Notes under the pieces: generated by a model
What the model was told of the DNA's origin: nothing
Database searches by the model: none
What the model saw: the letters and a program-made list of their open reading frames with translations, nothing else
Shown: positions 14,177-23,192 of the stretch, one piece after another
Numbering within the stretch: the first letter of the stretch is position 1
How the letters are laid out: each line of letters opens with the position of its first letter
Virus record (IMG/VR): IMGVR_UViG_3300043331_001319
Coordinates: 1-45,373 of that record
DNA length: 45,373 nucleotides
Direction: 5' to 3' (one strand)
Source: a virus
Position numbers and translations under genes: made by a program

Positions 14177-16686
14177 GGGATCCCGTACATCGTCATCAGG
14201 CCGCCCTCCACGATCCCCAGCTGCTCGGTCGTCAGCACGACGTTGTAGACCAGGAACTCGGCGATCTCGGCTGGAGCGAACAGATCGAAGTTACCCAGGT
14301 GGACCTCATCCAGGTCACCGTCGGCGAAGTCCACCGACCCGCTGGCGATCTCGGTTCCGTTGATCCGGATGGTGCCCTGATCACCGTCCAGCGTGATCCC
14401 CACCAGCACCCACTCACCGTCGTCCGGCCAGTCACCTGTCACGGTGTCACCGCTCGGACCGTTCGGACCGAGCCAGATCTTCGGCACGGGCGCACCCGAG
14501 ACGGCCTGGTCCTGCAGCGCTAGGAACAGCTCGTGCGAGTCGCCCAGGAAGAAGAACGGGAACGCGAAGTCACCGAACCCCTCGCGCATCGGGATGATCT
14601 TAAGCACCAGGAACGCCGTCACGGCCGTGCCGTCCAGACCGATGATCGGGTCCAGCGACGGCGTGTCGTTCGAGTACCAGTCCTGCTCCTCGTCGATCTC
14701 GAAGTCCTCGAAGAACAGGCTCGTGTGGCCGTTAGGTCCTGCCGTCTCGACCGTGGCGTACCACTCGTCGTCGGGCGTCGAGCGGTTCACCAGGTCGGGC
14801 TGGCCGGCGATCCGGTTGTCGAGCGTCTCAATGGGCGCCCCGTCACCCTCCGACGCGTAGTCATCACCGACCACCCACACGATCGGATCCGGAACTTCGG
14901 GCTCCTCCATCTCGGTCGACATCGTGGCCGTTCCCAGGAAGACCGGCAGCGCGAACGTCACAATCGTCATCACCTCGATCGTTCCGGGCGGACGGAACTG
15001 CGGCAGCCGCACCCGGTCGTTCAGCTGCCGGATCAGATCCGAGAACCGTCGCGGGTTCGACGACCGACCGATCGCCCCGCTGGCGGCATCCCCTCCAGCA
15101 TTCAGCGTCGACACGCGATACCTCAGCGGCGAGTCCTTCTGATCGGTCATGCCGTCCGTCAGCACGTCATAGATCTGCACCTCGTCGATCAGGAGCTCTT
15201 CCTCGTCGATCGCATGGTCCGGCAGGTCCACCGTCGCAACCTCACCGTCGACCAGCCCCGACAGGTACGTCTCGTACTCGACCTCCAGCGTCTTGTGCGA
15301 CCAGCGATTCAGCTCGGCCAGCGCCTCCTGCGTCGACTCGGCATCGCTCTCCGACTCCATCGCATTGATCACCGCCTCCACGATCCCGCTCGTCGTCCCG
15401 CCCTCGATGGCCTGGTTCAGCGCGATCTCGCCCGCGTTCTCGTAGATGATGTCCGTGGTCGACGTATCGCCGCGCGTGACACGGATCGAGTCACCGTTCC
15501 CGGGAGGACTCCCGCCGACATACTGCAGCACGTTGCTCTGGACAACGATCACCCAGTCGGCCGACGGCGTCTCCGTGGCACTGTTCAGGACCTGGCTCGA
15601 CTCCAGCACATACCCGGACCCGCGATCGACTTCGACCCGCGGTGCATCGTCGTACGGCGCATCGGGCTGGTACCGCGCGAGCGTGTAGCGGTCCTCACCC
15701 GTGGCGGCCGCGACGACCTCCTGGTCGATCGACCCCCAGCCGAACGCCGACGGCAGCTCCACGATGTCACCCACGCCGAGCTCGGTCTCGCTCGGGTTCT
15801 GGTACAGCACGTCGTCCCACGTGCGCCACTGCCACTGCGGAGCGCCGCCGCCGAACGTCGACGGGTCGTCCGACTCGCCGATCGTCTGCCACTCCCACGT
15901 CGCACCACCATCCGTCGACACCCGTACGTAGTCGGCCCGGCTCAGATAGACCCCCATATCGAACGACTGGGCGGCTCCGTCGCCTACGGCGCGCAGGTTG
16001 ATCCCGCTCCGGCCCACACCTCTCGACACCGGGTCCGACCCCACTACGTGCTGCCGGTTACGGTACGAGAAGTTGCGGCGGCGGACCTTGACCGTCCCTC
16101 TCAACATCCCCGTGCCGTACGACACGATCGGCGCCGACACGCTGGTCCGCGGCCGGAAGTCGACCGAGCGGTCCATGTTCACCTTCGCCACAAAGTTGCT
16201 CATGTCGGCCAGCTTCTCGATCAGCTCCCACGCGCTGATCGTATCGGCGGGCAGGCGCGTCACCATCGCACCCGCCTGGACGTCACCGGCCGTGATCCCC
16301 TCGTCGACCAGGATGTCGTCGATGATCGACTCCACGATCGTGCCGGCGTGCATGTTCTTGTAGCCTTCGGGGTTCTTCACCACCCGCTTGTCGGCCAGGT
16401 ACGTGTTGTCCTTCGCGGAGATACGGTGCAGCAGCCCACGGCTCTCACCGCCGACGGTCAACCAGCTCTCTTCCACGATGTCGTCGAGCCAACCGACGAA
16501 CACGGGCGTCACCCCGTCCAGGTCCAGGATCTCGCACGGCTGGTTGAAGTGGAAGTGGTCCAGCGCACCGTGATCGACGACCGTGAACGAGGCGGTCGAC
16601 CGGGCGTGCGTCCGACGCGAGATGTTGAGCGTCCCTCGCAGGAGCTTCTTCTCGACTCCACCGATCTTCAGCGTCGCGCCCGCCAT
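14173..16686 (-). CDS. Tail hub/tip protein with C-terminal LamG-like domain
   Basis: An 837-residue protein. The first 230 residues resemble baseplate-hub/tail-tip proteins (VEKKLLRGTLNISRRTHARS; DGVTPVFVGWLDDIVEE; GTIVESIIDDILVDEGITAG), the fold used to close the tail tube. A beta-rich centre follows, and residues 600-837 look like a concanavalin A/LamG domain (IVWVVGDDYASEGD to EIAEFLVYNVVLTTEQLG). It directly follows the tape measure gene, the canonical place for a distal tail or hub protein. The lectin-like end may bind cell-surface sugars. Confidence 0.8.
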   Translation of the reverse strand: MAGATLKIGGVEKKLLRGTLNISRRTHARSTASFTVVDHGALDHFHFNQPCEILDLDGVTPVFVGWLDDIVEESWLTVGGESRGLLHRISAKDNTYLADKRVVKNPEGYKNMHAGTIVESIIDDILVDEGITAGDVQAGAMVTRLPADTISAWELIEKLADMSNFVAKVNMDRSVDFRPRTSVSAPIVSYGTGMLRGTVKVRRRNFSYRNRQHVVGSDPVSRGVGRSGINLRAVGDGAAQSFDMGVYLSRADYVRVSTDGGATWEWQTIGESDDPSTFGGGAPQWQWRTWDDVLYQNPSETELGVGDIVELPSAFGWGSIDQEVVAAATGEDRYTLARYQPDAPYDDAPRVEVDRGSGYVLESSQVLNSATETPSADWVIVVQSNVLQYVGGSPPGNGDSIRVTRGDTSTTDIIYENAGEIALNQAIEGGTTSGIVEAVINAMESESDAESTQEALAELNRWSHKTLEVEYETYLSGLVDGEVATVDLPDHAIDEEELLIDEVQIYDVLTDGMTDQKDSPLRYRVSTLNAGGDAASGAIGRSSNPRRFSDLIRQLNDRVRLPQFRPPGTIEVMTIVTFALPVFLGTATMSTEMEEPEVPDPIVWVVGDDYASEGDGAPIETLDNRIAGQPDLVNRSTPDDEWYATVETAGPNGHTSLFFEDFEIDEEQDWYSNDTPSLDPIIGLDGTAVTAFLVLKIIPMREGFGDFAFPFFFLGDSHELFLALQDQAVSGAPVPKIWLGPNGPSGDTVTGDWPDDGEWVLVGITLDGDQGTIRINGTEIASGSVDFADGDLDEVHLGNFDLFAPAEIAEFLVYNVVLTTEQLGIVEGGLMTMYGIP

Positions 16687-16692
16687 CGACCC

Positions 16693-19600
16693 CTACTTGT
16701 TCTGGAAGATCAGCCCCAGGTCCGTGTACACCTGCTCCATCATGCGGCTGCCGACGGCCGTCCCGATCACCCGACCGTCGAGCACCATCGTCACCGGCAC
16801 CACGATCGCTCCGCCTCGCATGCCGATTCCTCCGCGGCCACCGACACCGCCCACGCCCACTCGGCTCCCGATGTCGATCGGCGGCATCGAACCAGCTCCG
16901 ACCGCGCGGTCACTCAGCCGCGTCCTCCCCACGGGCCCGCTCGCACCGTCACCGCCGATTCCGTCCGCGATCGCATCGCCGATCCGGTCGGCGATCTCGG
17001 TCAGCACCTTCTCGCCCTCCAGGAACAGCTCTTCCAACATCACGAACATCGACTCCACGGCCTCGATCGTGTCGTCCTTCATGCCCCGCATCTCGTCCAC
17101 GACGGCGACCCGGAGCTCCTGCGCCTTCACGATCACACCGTGGAACCCCTCGTCCGCCAGCAGGGCCAGCTTCCCGCGCGCCTCCTCGGCCGACGTCGCA
17201 AGCGACGTCATGGCCTCGGGCGTCAGGTTCACAACGGCCGTCATCGTCCGGATTCGCTGTCCGGTGGTCACGCTCTCCCGACCGAGCTCGGCGATCGGAT
17301 CGGGATCGACCGAGTCGATCGCGGCCTGCGTGTCACCCACGGCTACAGTCACGGTGTCGCTCAGATCCTCGGCCTCCTGCCCCGTCCCTTCCAGCGAGTC
17401 ACCCAGGTCCTCTCCGAGACCTTCGAACGCCTCGCTCGCGGCGGTCGTGCTGGACTCGGCCTCGTCCGCGAACTTCTTCATGGCATCCTGCAGATCCTTC
17501 AGCATCTTCCGCATCACGTCGGTGCTGTCGGCCGACAGGAACTGGTCCCACAGCTCGCGCGCCTTCTCGATGCTGACGGCACCGGCATCGAGGGCCTGGT
17601 CCAGCAGCTGCTCGAACGGCGTCTTGAGCACGGCCTCCTTCAGCCGCTCGAAGACGTCCGCCTTCTCGACCTCGCTGACGGCGTTCGCGAACGCGTCTCT
17701 CAGCGCCGCGGCTTGGGCAACACCGAGCGCGTCCGTCTCCAGGCCGAACTGCAGCAGGCCCTCGAACGCTCCGCCCAACGCTTCGGCTACGTCGTCGGCG
17801 GCAGCGGCGGTCTCCTCCAGGCCGGCACGCCAGTCGTCCAGCCCCTCGATGAACCGCTGCACCTGCTCGTCGAGCGGCGCGCTCGCGTCCACAACCTCGT
17901 GGAAGAACTTCTCGAACTCCTCGGGCGACAGACCCGCCTCGACCAGGTCCTTCGCCGCCTCGGCGATCGCTCTCCAGTCTTCCTGCACCCCCTCGGCGCT
18001 CAGGCCGAGCTCGATGATCCCGTCGTCCCACGCCTTCACCACGTCCGAGAACGACATTCTCCAGTCCTCGGAGAGGGCCTTGATCTTTGCGTCCGCATTC
18101 TGGAACGAGTCGGTGAACTCCTTGCCCGGGTCGGTCTTCTGGACATCGAAGCCGAACAGCTCGAACTCCTTCGCCGACAGCGGCGAATGCCCACCGATAC
18201 CGAACGCGTCACCCAGGCTGCTGAAGAACTCGCCGATCTTCCCGCCGATTGCCGACAGCGCCTTCTGCACAGCAGCCGTCAGATCAATCCCGAACAGCTT
18301 CCCGATCGAGTCGACGGCTCCGAAGATCGCACCCGCCGGACCGGCCATCTTGAGCAGGTTCGTGGCGAACCCGCCGACCGACGAGAGCAGGCCGCTCCCC
18401 GTCCCTCCGAACACCTTCTGCGTCACGGTCTGCAGGTCGCCGTACAGGCCCTTCAGCCGTCCGAAGAACCCACCCGACAGGGAGTCCAGGATCGACAGCG
18501 TGCTCTGCTCGAACCGCTTCTGCTCGGCCTCGATCTGGGCGATCACCCGCTCGACCTCCCGACCGAGCTCGATCGACGCCTCCCTGTCGGCGTGGATCGC
18601 GGCGATCTTCTTCTCCTTCTCGATGATCGCCCGTGCGTCGGCGAGCGTCGCTCCCTGCTGCTGGAGCTCCCAGATCCGCAGCGCGTCGGTGTTCCCCTTC
18701 AGGGCGGCGATCTCCAGGTCGAGCCGTGTCAGGGTCTCGTTCTTCTGCAGGTTCCAGGCGGCCTGGGCGCGGGCCACCTCGTCCGCCCACCGCTTGTTCT
18801 CGGCGAGCGACTGGTTCGTGTCGTACAGATCGAGCGCGAGCTGCTTCTGCTTCTCGCTTGCTCCGGCCGTCGTCAGCTCCCACTCCAGGAGCTCCCGCTC
18901 GGACAGGTTGAGCTCCATCTGCTGGCCCCGCAGACCGTCGGTCAGCTCCTTCACGCGGTCCCTGACCGTTGCCGCCGCACCGCTCACCTTGTCCAGGCCC
19001 AGCGCGGCCTCCTCGCCTTCGATCTCCAGGCCGTCCAGGGCCGCGGACAGGTCCTCGACTCCCTCCGCTGCATCGTCCGGCGTACCCTGGATCTTCGAGA
19101 TCGTCGACTCCGGAATGATCTCGATCTCCTGGCCCTGGGCGACCGCCTCCTTCGCAGACAGGATCCCGAGCAGCGCCTTCGCCAGCTTGCCCGCCAGCTC
19201 GGCTCCCTGCCGCATCGGCTCGAACAGCTTGATGACGACCTCGCGGAAGGTCTCGGACTTCTTCCACGCCACCACGAACGCGGCGGCGAGAGCGCCCAGC
19301 ACGGCCACTACGGCGGCGACCGGGACGAGCAGCGGGCTCCCCACGACGGCGGCCAGCACGCCGAACGCAGGGGCCAGCGCTGCAATCCCCGCCAGGACGC
19401 TCCCCACCACCGCCAGCACAGGCCCCATCGCGGCCGCCAGCCCCACCATACCGACGATGATCGTCTGCACCCGCGGATCCAGGTTCGAGAACTTCTCGCC
19501 GATCCCAGCCACGAACCCGATGACCCGGAGCATCACCGGCTGGAGCTGCTCCAGCACCTTCAGTAGGCGGTTGCCGAGCGGCTCCAGGGCCAGCTGCAGC

Positions 19601-20568
19601 TTGTTCTTCGTGATCTGCCAGTTCTCGCCGAACGACTTGGCGTCCTCGGCTGCTCCGAGAATGGTCTCCTTGCCGCCGGCCACCGTCCGCATCAGCTCAT
19701 CGACGCTGAACCGACCCTCGCGGATCGCAGCCGCCATGTCGGGTCCGGCTCGCGACCCGAACAGCTTCATAGCGAGTCCCGTCGCCTCGGCGGTCGTCTC
19801 TGCCGTCTGGATCTGCCGCACCAGTTGCCGGAACCCATCGACGGGCTCGATGCCCGCCCGGGCGAGCTGGCCCAGCGCCAGCCTCAGCGACCCCACAACG
19901 AGCTCGGTATTCACGCCCTCCTTCTCGAACTTTCCGAGCAGGACGGACGCCTCTTCCAGCGAGAACCCCATCTGTCGCAGCGGCGCCCCGAACTGGACCA
20001 ACAAGGACGACAGGGTCTCCACGGACGGCCCCGTCGCCTGGCTCACCCGGAACAGACGATCGAGCGTCGATGCCTGCTGGTCGGTCGCAATCGCCCAGTC
20101 TCCGAACAGCCGCGTCGTGTTCGCGATCGTGGAGGCGACATCGGTTCCCTGGAGCCGCGCGAGCTCCAGCTCGACGGACGCCAGATCACGCAGCGACTCC
20201 CCGGTCAGACCGGTTCTCGTGTTCAGCTCACTGATCGCGGTCGCGACCGCTTCGGACGAGGCGGGGATCTCACTGAACACGGCCCGGAAGTCATCGCCGA
20301 GGCCCTCCAGCACCGCGCCTGTCTGGCCGGTGCCGGTCCGGATCGCGTCGAGCGCTTCGTCGATCGAGTTGGCGGCCCCGAACATCGCCGAACCCGCGGC
20401 GATGATGGGCGCGGTCACGCCTGCCGACAGCTGAGCACCGACGGACAGGAACCCGCTGCTCGCTACATTCAGGGACTTCTGTACTTCGGAGAGACCGTCT
20501 TTCAGACCGGACGGATCCGTCCGGACTCGGATAAAGAGGTCAGCCAGCGCCTGCCCGATACCCGCCAT
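16693..20568 (-). CDS. Tail tape measure protein
   Basis: A 1291-residue protein that sets tail length and is ejected with the DNA. Residues about 60-280 match the TP901-type core (LDRLFRVSQATGPSVETLSS; FGAPLRQMGFSLEEASVLLG; LRLALGQLARAGIEPVDGF). Residues 365-435 hold several hydrophobic segments (IIVGMVGLAAAMGPVLAVVG; VPVAAVVAVLGALAAAFVVA). Long helical and coiled-coil stretches follow (560-700, 880-1050). At the rule of thumb of 0.15 nm per residue, the tail would be about 190 nm. ATG 20568 has GGAGGAAG and lies inside the end of the chaperone fusion frame. Confidence 0.93.
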   Translation of the reverse strand: MAGIGQALADLFIRVRTDPSGLKDGLSEVQKSLNVASSGFLSVGAQLSAGVTAPIIAAGSAMFGAANSIDEALDAIRTGTGQTGAVLEGLGDDFRAVFSEIPASSEAVATAISELNTRTGLTGESLRDLASVELELARLQGTDVASTIANTTRLFGDWAIATDQQASTLDRLFRVSQATGPSVETLSSLLVQFGAPLRQMGFSLEEASVLLGKFEKEGVNTELVVGSLRLALGQLARAGIEPVDGFRQLVRQIQTAETTAEATGLAMKLFGSRAGPDMAAAIREGRFSVDELMRTVAGGKETILGAAEDAKSFGENWQITKNKLQLALEPLGNRLLKVLEQLQPVMLRVIGFVAGIGEKFSNLDPRVQTIIVGMVGLAAAMGPVLAVVGSVLAGIAALAPAFGVLAAVVGSPLLVPVAAVVAVLGALAAAFVVAWKKSETFREVVIKLFEPMRQGAELAGKLAKALLGILSAKEAVAQGQEIEIIPESTISKIQGTPDDAAEGVEDLSAALDGLEIEGEEAALGLDKVSGAAATVRDRVKELTDGLRGQQMELNLSERELLEWELTTAGASEKQKQLALDLYDTNQSLAENKRWADEVARAQAAWNLQKNETLTRLDLEIAALKGNTDALRIWELQQQGATLADARAIIEKEKKIAAIHADREASIELGREVERVIAQIEAEQKRFEQSTLSILDSLSGGFFGRLKGLYGDLQTVTQKVFGGTGSGLLSSVGGFATNLLKMAGPAGAIFGAVDSIGKLFGIDLTAAVQKALSAIGGKIGEFFSSLGDAFGIGGHSPLSAKEFELFGFDVQKTDPGKEFTDSFQNADAKIKALSEDWRMSFSDVVKAWDDGIIELGLSAEGVQEDWRAIAEAAKDLVEAGLSPEEFEKFFHEVVDASAPLDEQVQRFIEGLDDWRAGLEETAAAADDVAEALGGAFEGLLQFGLETDALGVAQAAALRDAFANAVSEVEKADVFERLKEAVLKTPFEQLLDQALDAGAVSIEKARELWDQFLSADSTDVMRKMLKDLQDAMKKFADEAESSTTAASEAFEGLGEDLGDSLEGTGQEAEDLSDTVTVAVGDTQAAIDSVDPDPIAELGRESVTTGQRIRTMTAVVNLTPEAMTSLATSAEEARGKLALLADEGFHGVIVKAQELRVAVVDEMRGMKDDTIEAVESMFVMLEELFLEGEKVLTEIADRIGDAIADGIGGDGASGPVGRTRLSDRAVGAGSMPPIDIGSRVGVGGVGGRGGIGMRGGAIVVPVTMVLDGRVIGTAVGSRMMEQVYTDLGLIFQNK

Positions 20569-21243
20569 CTTCCTCCGTCACATCGATCACGGGCAGACCG
20601 TACGCGGCCGCAAAGGCGAGCGCCTTCTGTCGGACGGCCGCGTTATCGACCGGCTTCTGGCCATGGCCGAGCGCCATCATGAAATCCCACGGCTCGAACG
20701 CCCGACCGCTGCCCTCCTTCGTCGCGCCCATCGCTCCGGCGACTACCGAGCAGATCAGCGCCGCACGGAAGTCGTCGTGCTTGCGCGTCCTTCGGTACAG
20801 CCGATACCTGGCGAAGAACTCACGCGGCGTCATCACCCAGAACCGCTGCTCTTCGATCTGCAGCAGGCTCTCAGCGATGGCCAGCAGGACTACCCAGTCG
20901 AACTCGGGCTGATCGTCTCCGCCACTAAAGGGTCGTCCTCGTCCTCGCCCGGACCGTGCTGCGTGAACAGCTCCCCGATCATGTCCATCACGTACTGCTG
21001 GTTCGGCGGACCCACCCAGGCCCCCACCTGCGCCAGCTTCAGATCGGGATCCTGGCACACCAGCACCGCGTGCAGGAGCGCCAGAAAGTCGGTGATCCCG
21101 AGGTTCGCCAGGTCGAGCGACGGCAGCTTCTTGCCCGTCGTCCGCTCGAACACCGCGTACGCGTTCCAGTCCAGAATCGCGAGCCGATCCTTCCCTCCCA
21201 GTCGGATCGTCACGCTCGGGATCACCACGTCGTGGTTCTGCAC
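20540..21243 (-). CDS. Tail assembly chaperone fusion, made by -1 frameshift
   Basis: Predicted product of a -1 ribosomal frameshift: residues 1-106 from the upstream frame, then 128 residues from AGT at 20926 to the stop at 20540, 234 in all. The downstream part (FDWVVLLAIAESLLQIEEQR; FFARYRLYRRTRKHDDFRAA; FEPWDFMMALG) has no start codon with a ribosome site of its own at the right place. This G/GT organisation is standard between the tail tube and tape measure genes in siphoviruses; the products bind the tape measure during tail assembly and are absent from the virion. Confidence 0.85.
20890..21243 (-). CDS. Tail assembly chaperone, short form (gpG-like)
   Basis: The unshifted 117-residue product. 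It begins MQNHDVVIPSVTIRLGGKDR and contains LGITDFLALLHAVLVCQDPD, typical of gpG-type chaperones, and ends 12 codons past the slippery site at TAG 20890. GAGGAGGTAGCA precedes the start. Expected to be made in excess over the fusion. Confidence 0.85.
   Translation of the reverse strand: MQNHDVVIPSVTIRLGGKDRLAILDWNAYAVFERTTGKKLPSLDLANLGITDFLALLHAVLVCQDPDLKLAQVGAWVGPPNQQYVMDMIGELFTQHGPGEDEDDPLVAETISPSSTG
20926..20932 (-). promoter_or_regulatory. Slippery heptamer CCCTTTA (-1 frameshift site)
   Basis: In the frame of the 20890-21243 gene the bases read C CCT TTA, an X XXY YYZ heptamer (CCC TTT A) covering codons 105-106. A -1 slip re-pairs as CCC TTT and enters the frame that continues to 20540. 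Position, frame and surrounding genes all fit a programmed frameshift. Confidence 0.85.
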
Positions 21244-21284
21244 TGCTACCTCCTCGTGGTCAGGGTCACCGTACCGTCAGGGTC

Positions 21285-21716
21285 TTACGTGTACACCAGC
21301 GCACCGGTCGGCTTCAGCGTCACCGAGACGTCCTGCGAGCCGTTCACCGGGGCCGAATGGCTCCAGCCGACCACGTACGCGGAGAACGCGATCTCCTGCG
21401 TGCCGGGATCGGTCAGCACCATCTTGTAGTCGTCGAGCGTGCCGTCCTCGAACGCCTCGTGGATCGAGGCCGCACCGGAGTGCGACGGGTCGGCCGGATC
21501 GTACGCGATGTCGAACGTCACCTCACCCGAACGCTTCAGGCCCGGCACGATCTCTTCGTACCCGCCCGGCGAGTCGTGCGCGGTGACGTCGATCACGTCG
21601 CGCGACCCGGCGGGACCGCTGATGTCGCGGACACCCCCGATCGTCGCGAACGTCGGCGACGTTCCGCCGCTGCTCTTCTGGAGCAGCGTCCCGAACGCCG
21701 AGTACTTGTTGCCCAT
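21285..21716 (-). CDS. Major tail tube protein
   Basis: A 143-residue, beta-rich protein with the typical tube-protein phrases: MGNKYSAFGTLLQ, TFATIGGVRDISGPAGSRDV, IDVTAHDSPGGYEEIVPGLK, GEVTFDIAYDPADPSH and ending QDVSVTLKPTGALVYT. It would polymerise into the tail tube around the tape measure. Next gene downstream is the chaperone pair, as usual. GGGGAGGAG precedes the ATG. Confidence 0.9.
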   Translation of the reverse strand: MGNKYSAFGTLLQKSSGGTSPTFATIGGVRDISGPAGSRDVIDVTAHDSPGGYEEIVPGLKRSGEVTFDIAYDPADPSHSGAASIHEAFEDGTLDDYKMVLTDPGTQEIAFSAYVVGWSHSAPVNGSQDVSVTLKPTGALVYT

Positions 21717-21775
21717 CGGGCTCCTCCCCTACTCGCCCGACACTCGCAGGGTACGAGCTCAGGACTGCGTGGTCA

Positions 21776-21793
21776 GCCTCCCAGGGAGGAGGC
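21776..21793 (-). terminator. Hairpin before the tail tube gene
   Basis: GCCTCC and GGAGGC pair around a 6-base loop in the 85-base gap upstream of the tube protein gene. No U tract. It might protect the 5' end of a processed tube-protein mRNA or act as a weak attenuator. Modest evidence. Confidence 0.35.
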
Positions 21794-21801
21794 GCGGTCG
21801 A

Positions 21802-22011
21802 CTACCGCATCCGGCGGGCATACTTCCCGCCGGTGTGCTCGCGCAGCTTGATGTGCCGCTGCATGTCGGCTTCGACGAACGAGGTGAACGGACACGTCTT
21901 GCACTGGAACAAGTCGTGACCCGCCCACTCCGCCTTGCCGTAGCCGTTCTTGCCGCCGGACTCCGACTTCGTCGCACCCACCGGATCCACGGCATCCTCC
22001 TTCTTGGCCAT
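21802..22011 (-). CDS. Small C2H2-type zinc-finger protein
   Basis: A 69-residue protein from ATG 22011 (GAGGGAGGGC upstream, TGATG overlap with the preceding stop). After a Gly/Lys-rich N-terminal half, CKTCPFTSFVEADMQRH and IKLREH give C-x2-C-x12-H-x5-H, a C2H2-like finger. It is unusual between head-tail joining and tube genes. It may bind DNA at the portal or regulate expression; both are guesses. Confidence 0.75.
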   Translation of the reverse strand: MAKKEDAVDPVGATKSESGGKNGYGKAEWAGHDLFQCKTCPFTSFVEADMQRHIKLREHTGGKYARRMR

Positions 22012-22589
22012 CAGCCCTCCCTCCTGAAGCGTCTCTTCATCTCCGTGTCCGCCCCGGCTGCGAACCACTCGGTCGTACCGTACGCCGGGAGCGGCATCGT
22101 GCAGAGCGCGGACTCCTTGTGCGCCTTGAACTTGATGCCGCGTCCGCGTGCCAGGCCCAGCAGATACTCCAGGTTCGGGCGCTGGTACACGTACTCCTCG
22201 ACTTCCAGGACGTTGATCCCGAACAGCAGGATCAGCTCGGGCTCCCGCACGATCGCCAACGCCAGCATATAGCTCGCCGACGATACGAAGTACGGCCCGC
22301 CGATCAGGTTCTCGACCATCACCATCGGGTAGACGGTCGCCTTCGGGAGCGACGGGATCCGTCTCCGCACGACAACCGACGGGCCCGCCTCGCGCAGCTG
22401 GGCGGCGTACACGGCCGGGTTCACACCCAGGTACGACCTCCAGATGTCGGGGTCGTGCATCTCGAAGATCCGATCACACCGCGGCATCCACCGCCAGTGT
22501 CGACCCATCCCCCAGATCTCGACATCGGGATCGTCGTACGGCGCATCCTTCGCACCCAGCCCGCAGCCCACCAGCACGATCGTTCTCAT
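22011..22589 (-). CDS. Rossmann-like protein of the DUF115/MptE-like type
   Basis: A 192-residue protein starting MRTIVLVGCGLGAKDAPYDD, a nucleotide-binding-like beta-loop-helix. EIWGMGRHWRWMPRCDRIFE and FEMHDPDIW follow, then SSASYMLALAI and ELILLFGINVLEVEEYVYQR. These phrases recall the DUF115/MptE-like family that occurs in many phages without known function; related bacterial proteins act in surface glycan or pseudaminic-acid transfer to flagella. ATG 22589 has GGAGAGCG; the earlier start at 22631 would run through a hairpin and is rejected. Confidence 0.65.
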   Translation of the reverse strand: MRTIVLVGCGLGAKDAPYDDPDVEIWGMGRHWRWMPRCDRIFEMHDPDIWRSYLGVNPAVYAAQLREAGPSVVVRRRIPSLPKATVYPMVMVENLIGGPYFVSSASYMLALAIVREPELILLFGINVLEVEEYVYQRPNLEYLLGLARGRGIKFKAHKESALCTMPLPAYGTTEWFAAGADTEMKRRFRREG

Positions 22590-22600
22590 CGCTCTCCAGT

Positions 22601-22659
22601 CTTTGGGGCGGGGCGTCCCTGACTGGTCCATGGCCCACGCCCACGCCCCAGGACGGGCC
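22601..22659 (-). repeat. Boundary-repeat-like box and hairpin before 22011-22589
   Basis: The minus strand reads GGCCCGTCCTGG (22659-22648), one base different from the box in copies A, D and E, followed by GGGGCGT...ACGCCCC, a 7-bp stem with about 22 bases between the arms. It fills the 87-base gap between the tail terminator-like gene and the MptE-like gene. The CCAC tract of the other copies is absent. Confidence 0.45.
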
Positions 22660-22676
22660 GTTGCCGACCACGCCCT

Positions 22677-23192
22677 TTACGCTTCCAGGTCATACGCCGT
22701 CACCGACATCTCGATCGAGTACAGACGGACATTCTCGGTCGGCACATGGAGCGCCTCCAGCACCTGGATCGCCGTCACCTCCGACACCGCGATCCACCTC
22801 AGCTCTCGGTTCTCCTGTTCCCCGAGCATCAGCGAGCGGATCGCCCGCACGCAGGCCGTCAGCACGTAGCTCGCCCACACGAACTCCTTCTCGGGATGCG
22901 CGGTCGCCAGCTTCAGCGCGATCCTCACAGGCACCAGCACCCGGCCCGCGAGCTCGGCGTGCACGACGTTGTCCAGCGTCATCCCGCCGATCCCCACGAA
23001 CAGCGACGGCCGGTTCGAACCCGACTGCGACCACGCCTCTACTGAGATCGTCGACGGATCGTGGAACTCCAGCTCCGACACGTCCGGGTACTCGTGGTCC
23101 GGATCGAACTCCATCAGATCGATCTGAGCCGCCACCCCGCTGACGCCGTTCTCCAGCGCCCTGCGTACGATCTGCACCGGCTCTGCGATCAT
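22677..23192 (-). CDS. Tail terminator-like protein
   Basis: A 171-residue protein between the gpS-like gene and the tail tube region, the usual place for a tail terminator or tube-completion protein. MIAEPVQIVRRALENGVSGV at the start and LYSIEMSVTAYDLEA at the end (short beta-strands) fit that role. It overlaps the preceding stop by 4 bases. Assignment rests mainly on gene order. Confidence 0.6.
   Translation of the reverse strand: MIAEPVQIVRRALENGVSGVAAQIDLMEFDPDHEYPDVSELEFHDPSTISVEAWSQSGSNRPSLFVGIGGMTLDNVVHAELAGRVLVPVRIALKLATAHPEKEFVWASYVLTACVRAIRSLMLGEQENRELRWIAVSEVTAIQVLEALHVPTENVRLYSIEMSVTAYDLEA

Noticed and set aside
14533-19566. Very long + strand open frame (1677 codons) opposite the tape measure and hub genes
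   Set aside because: It is antisense to two well-supported genes, has Arg/His/Leu-biased composition typical of a GC-rich shadow frame, and no ribosome site or family motif.
16583-20434. Long + strand open frame (1283 codons) opposite the tape measure gene
   Set aside because: Ser/Arg/Pro-rich antisense shadow produced by the third-position GC bias of the real gene.
21244-21284. Direct repeat GACCCTGAC x2 before the chaperone gene
   Set aside because: Nine bases repeated once in a short gap is within chance for this composition and has no partner elsewhere.
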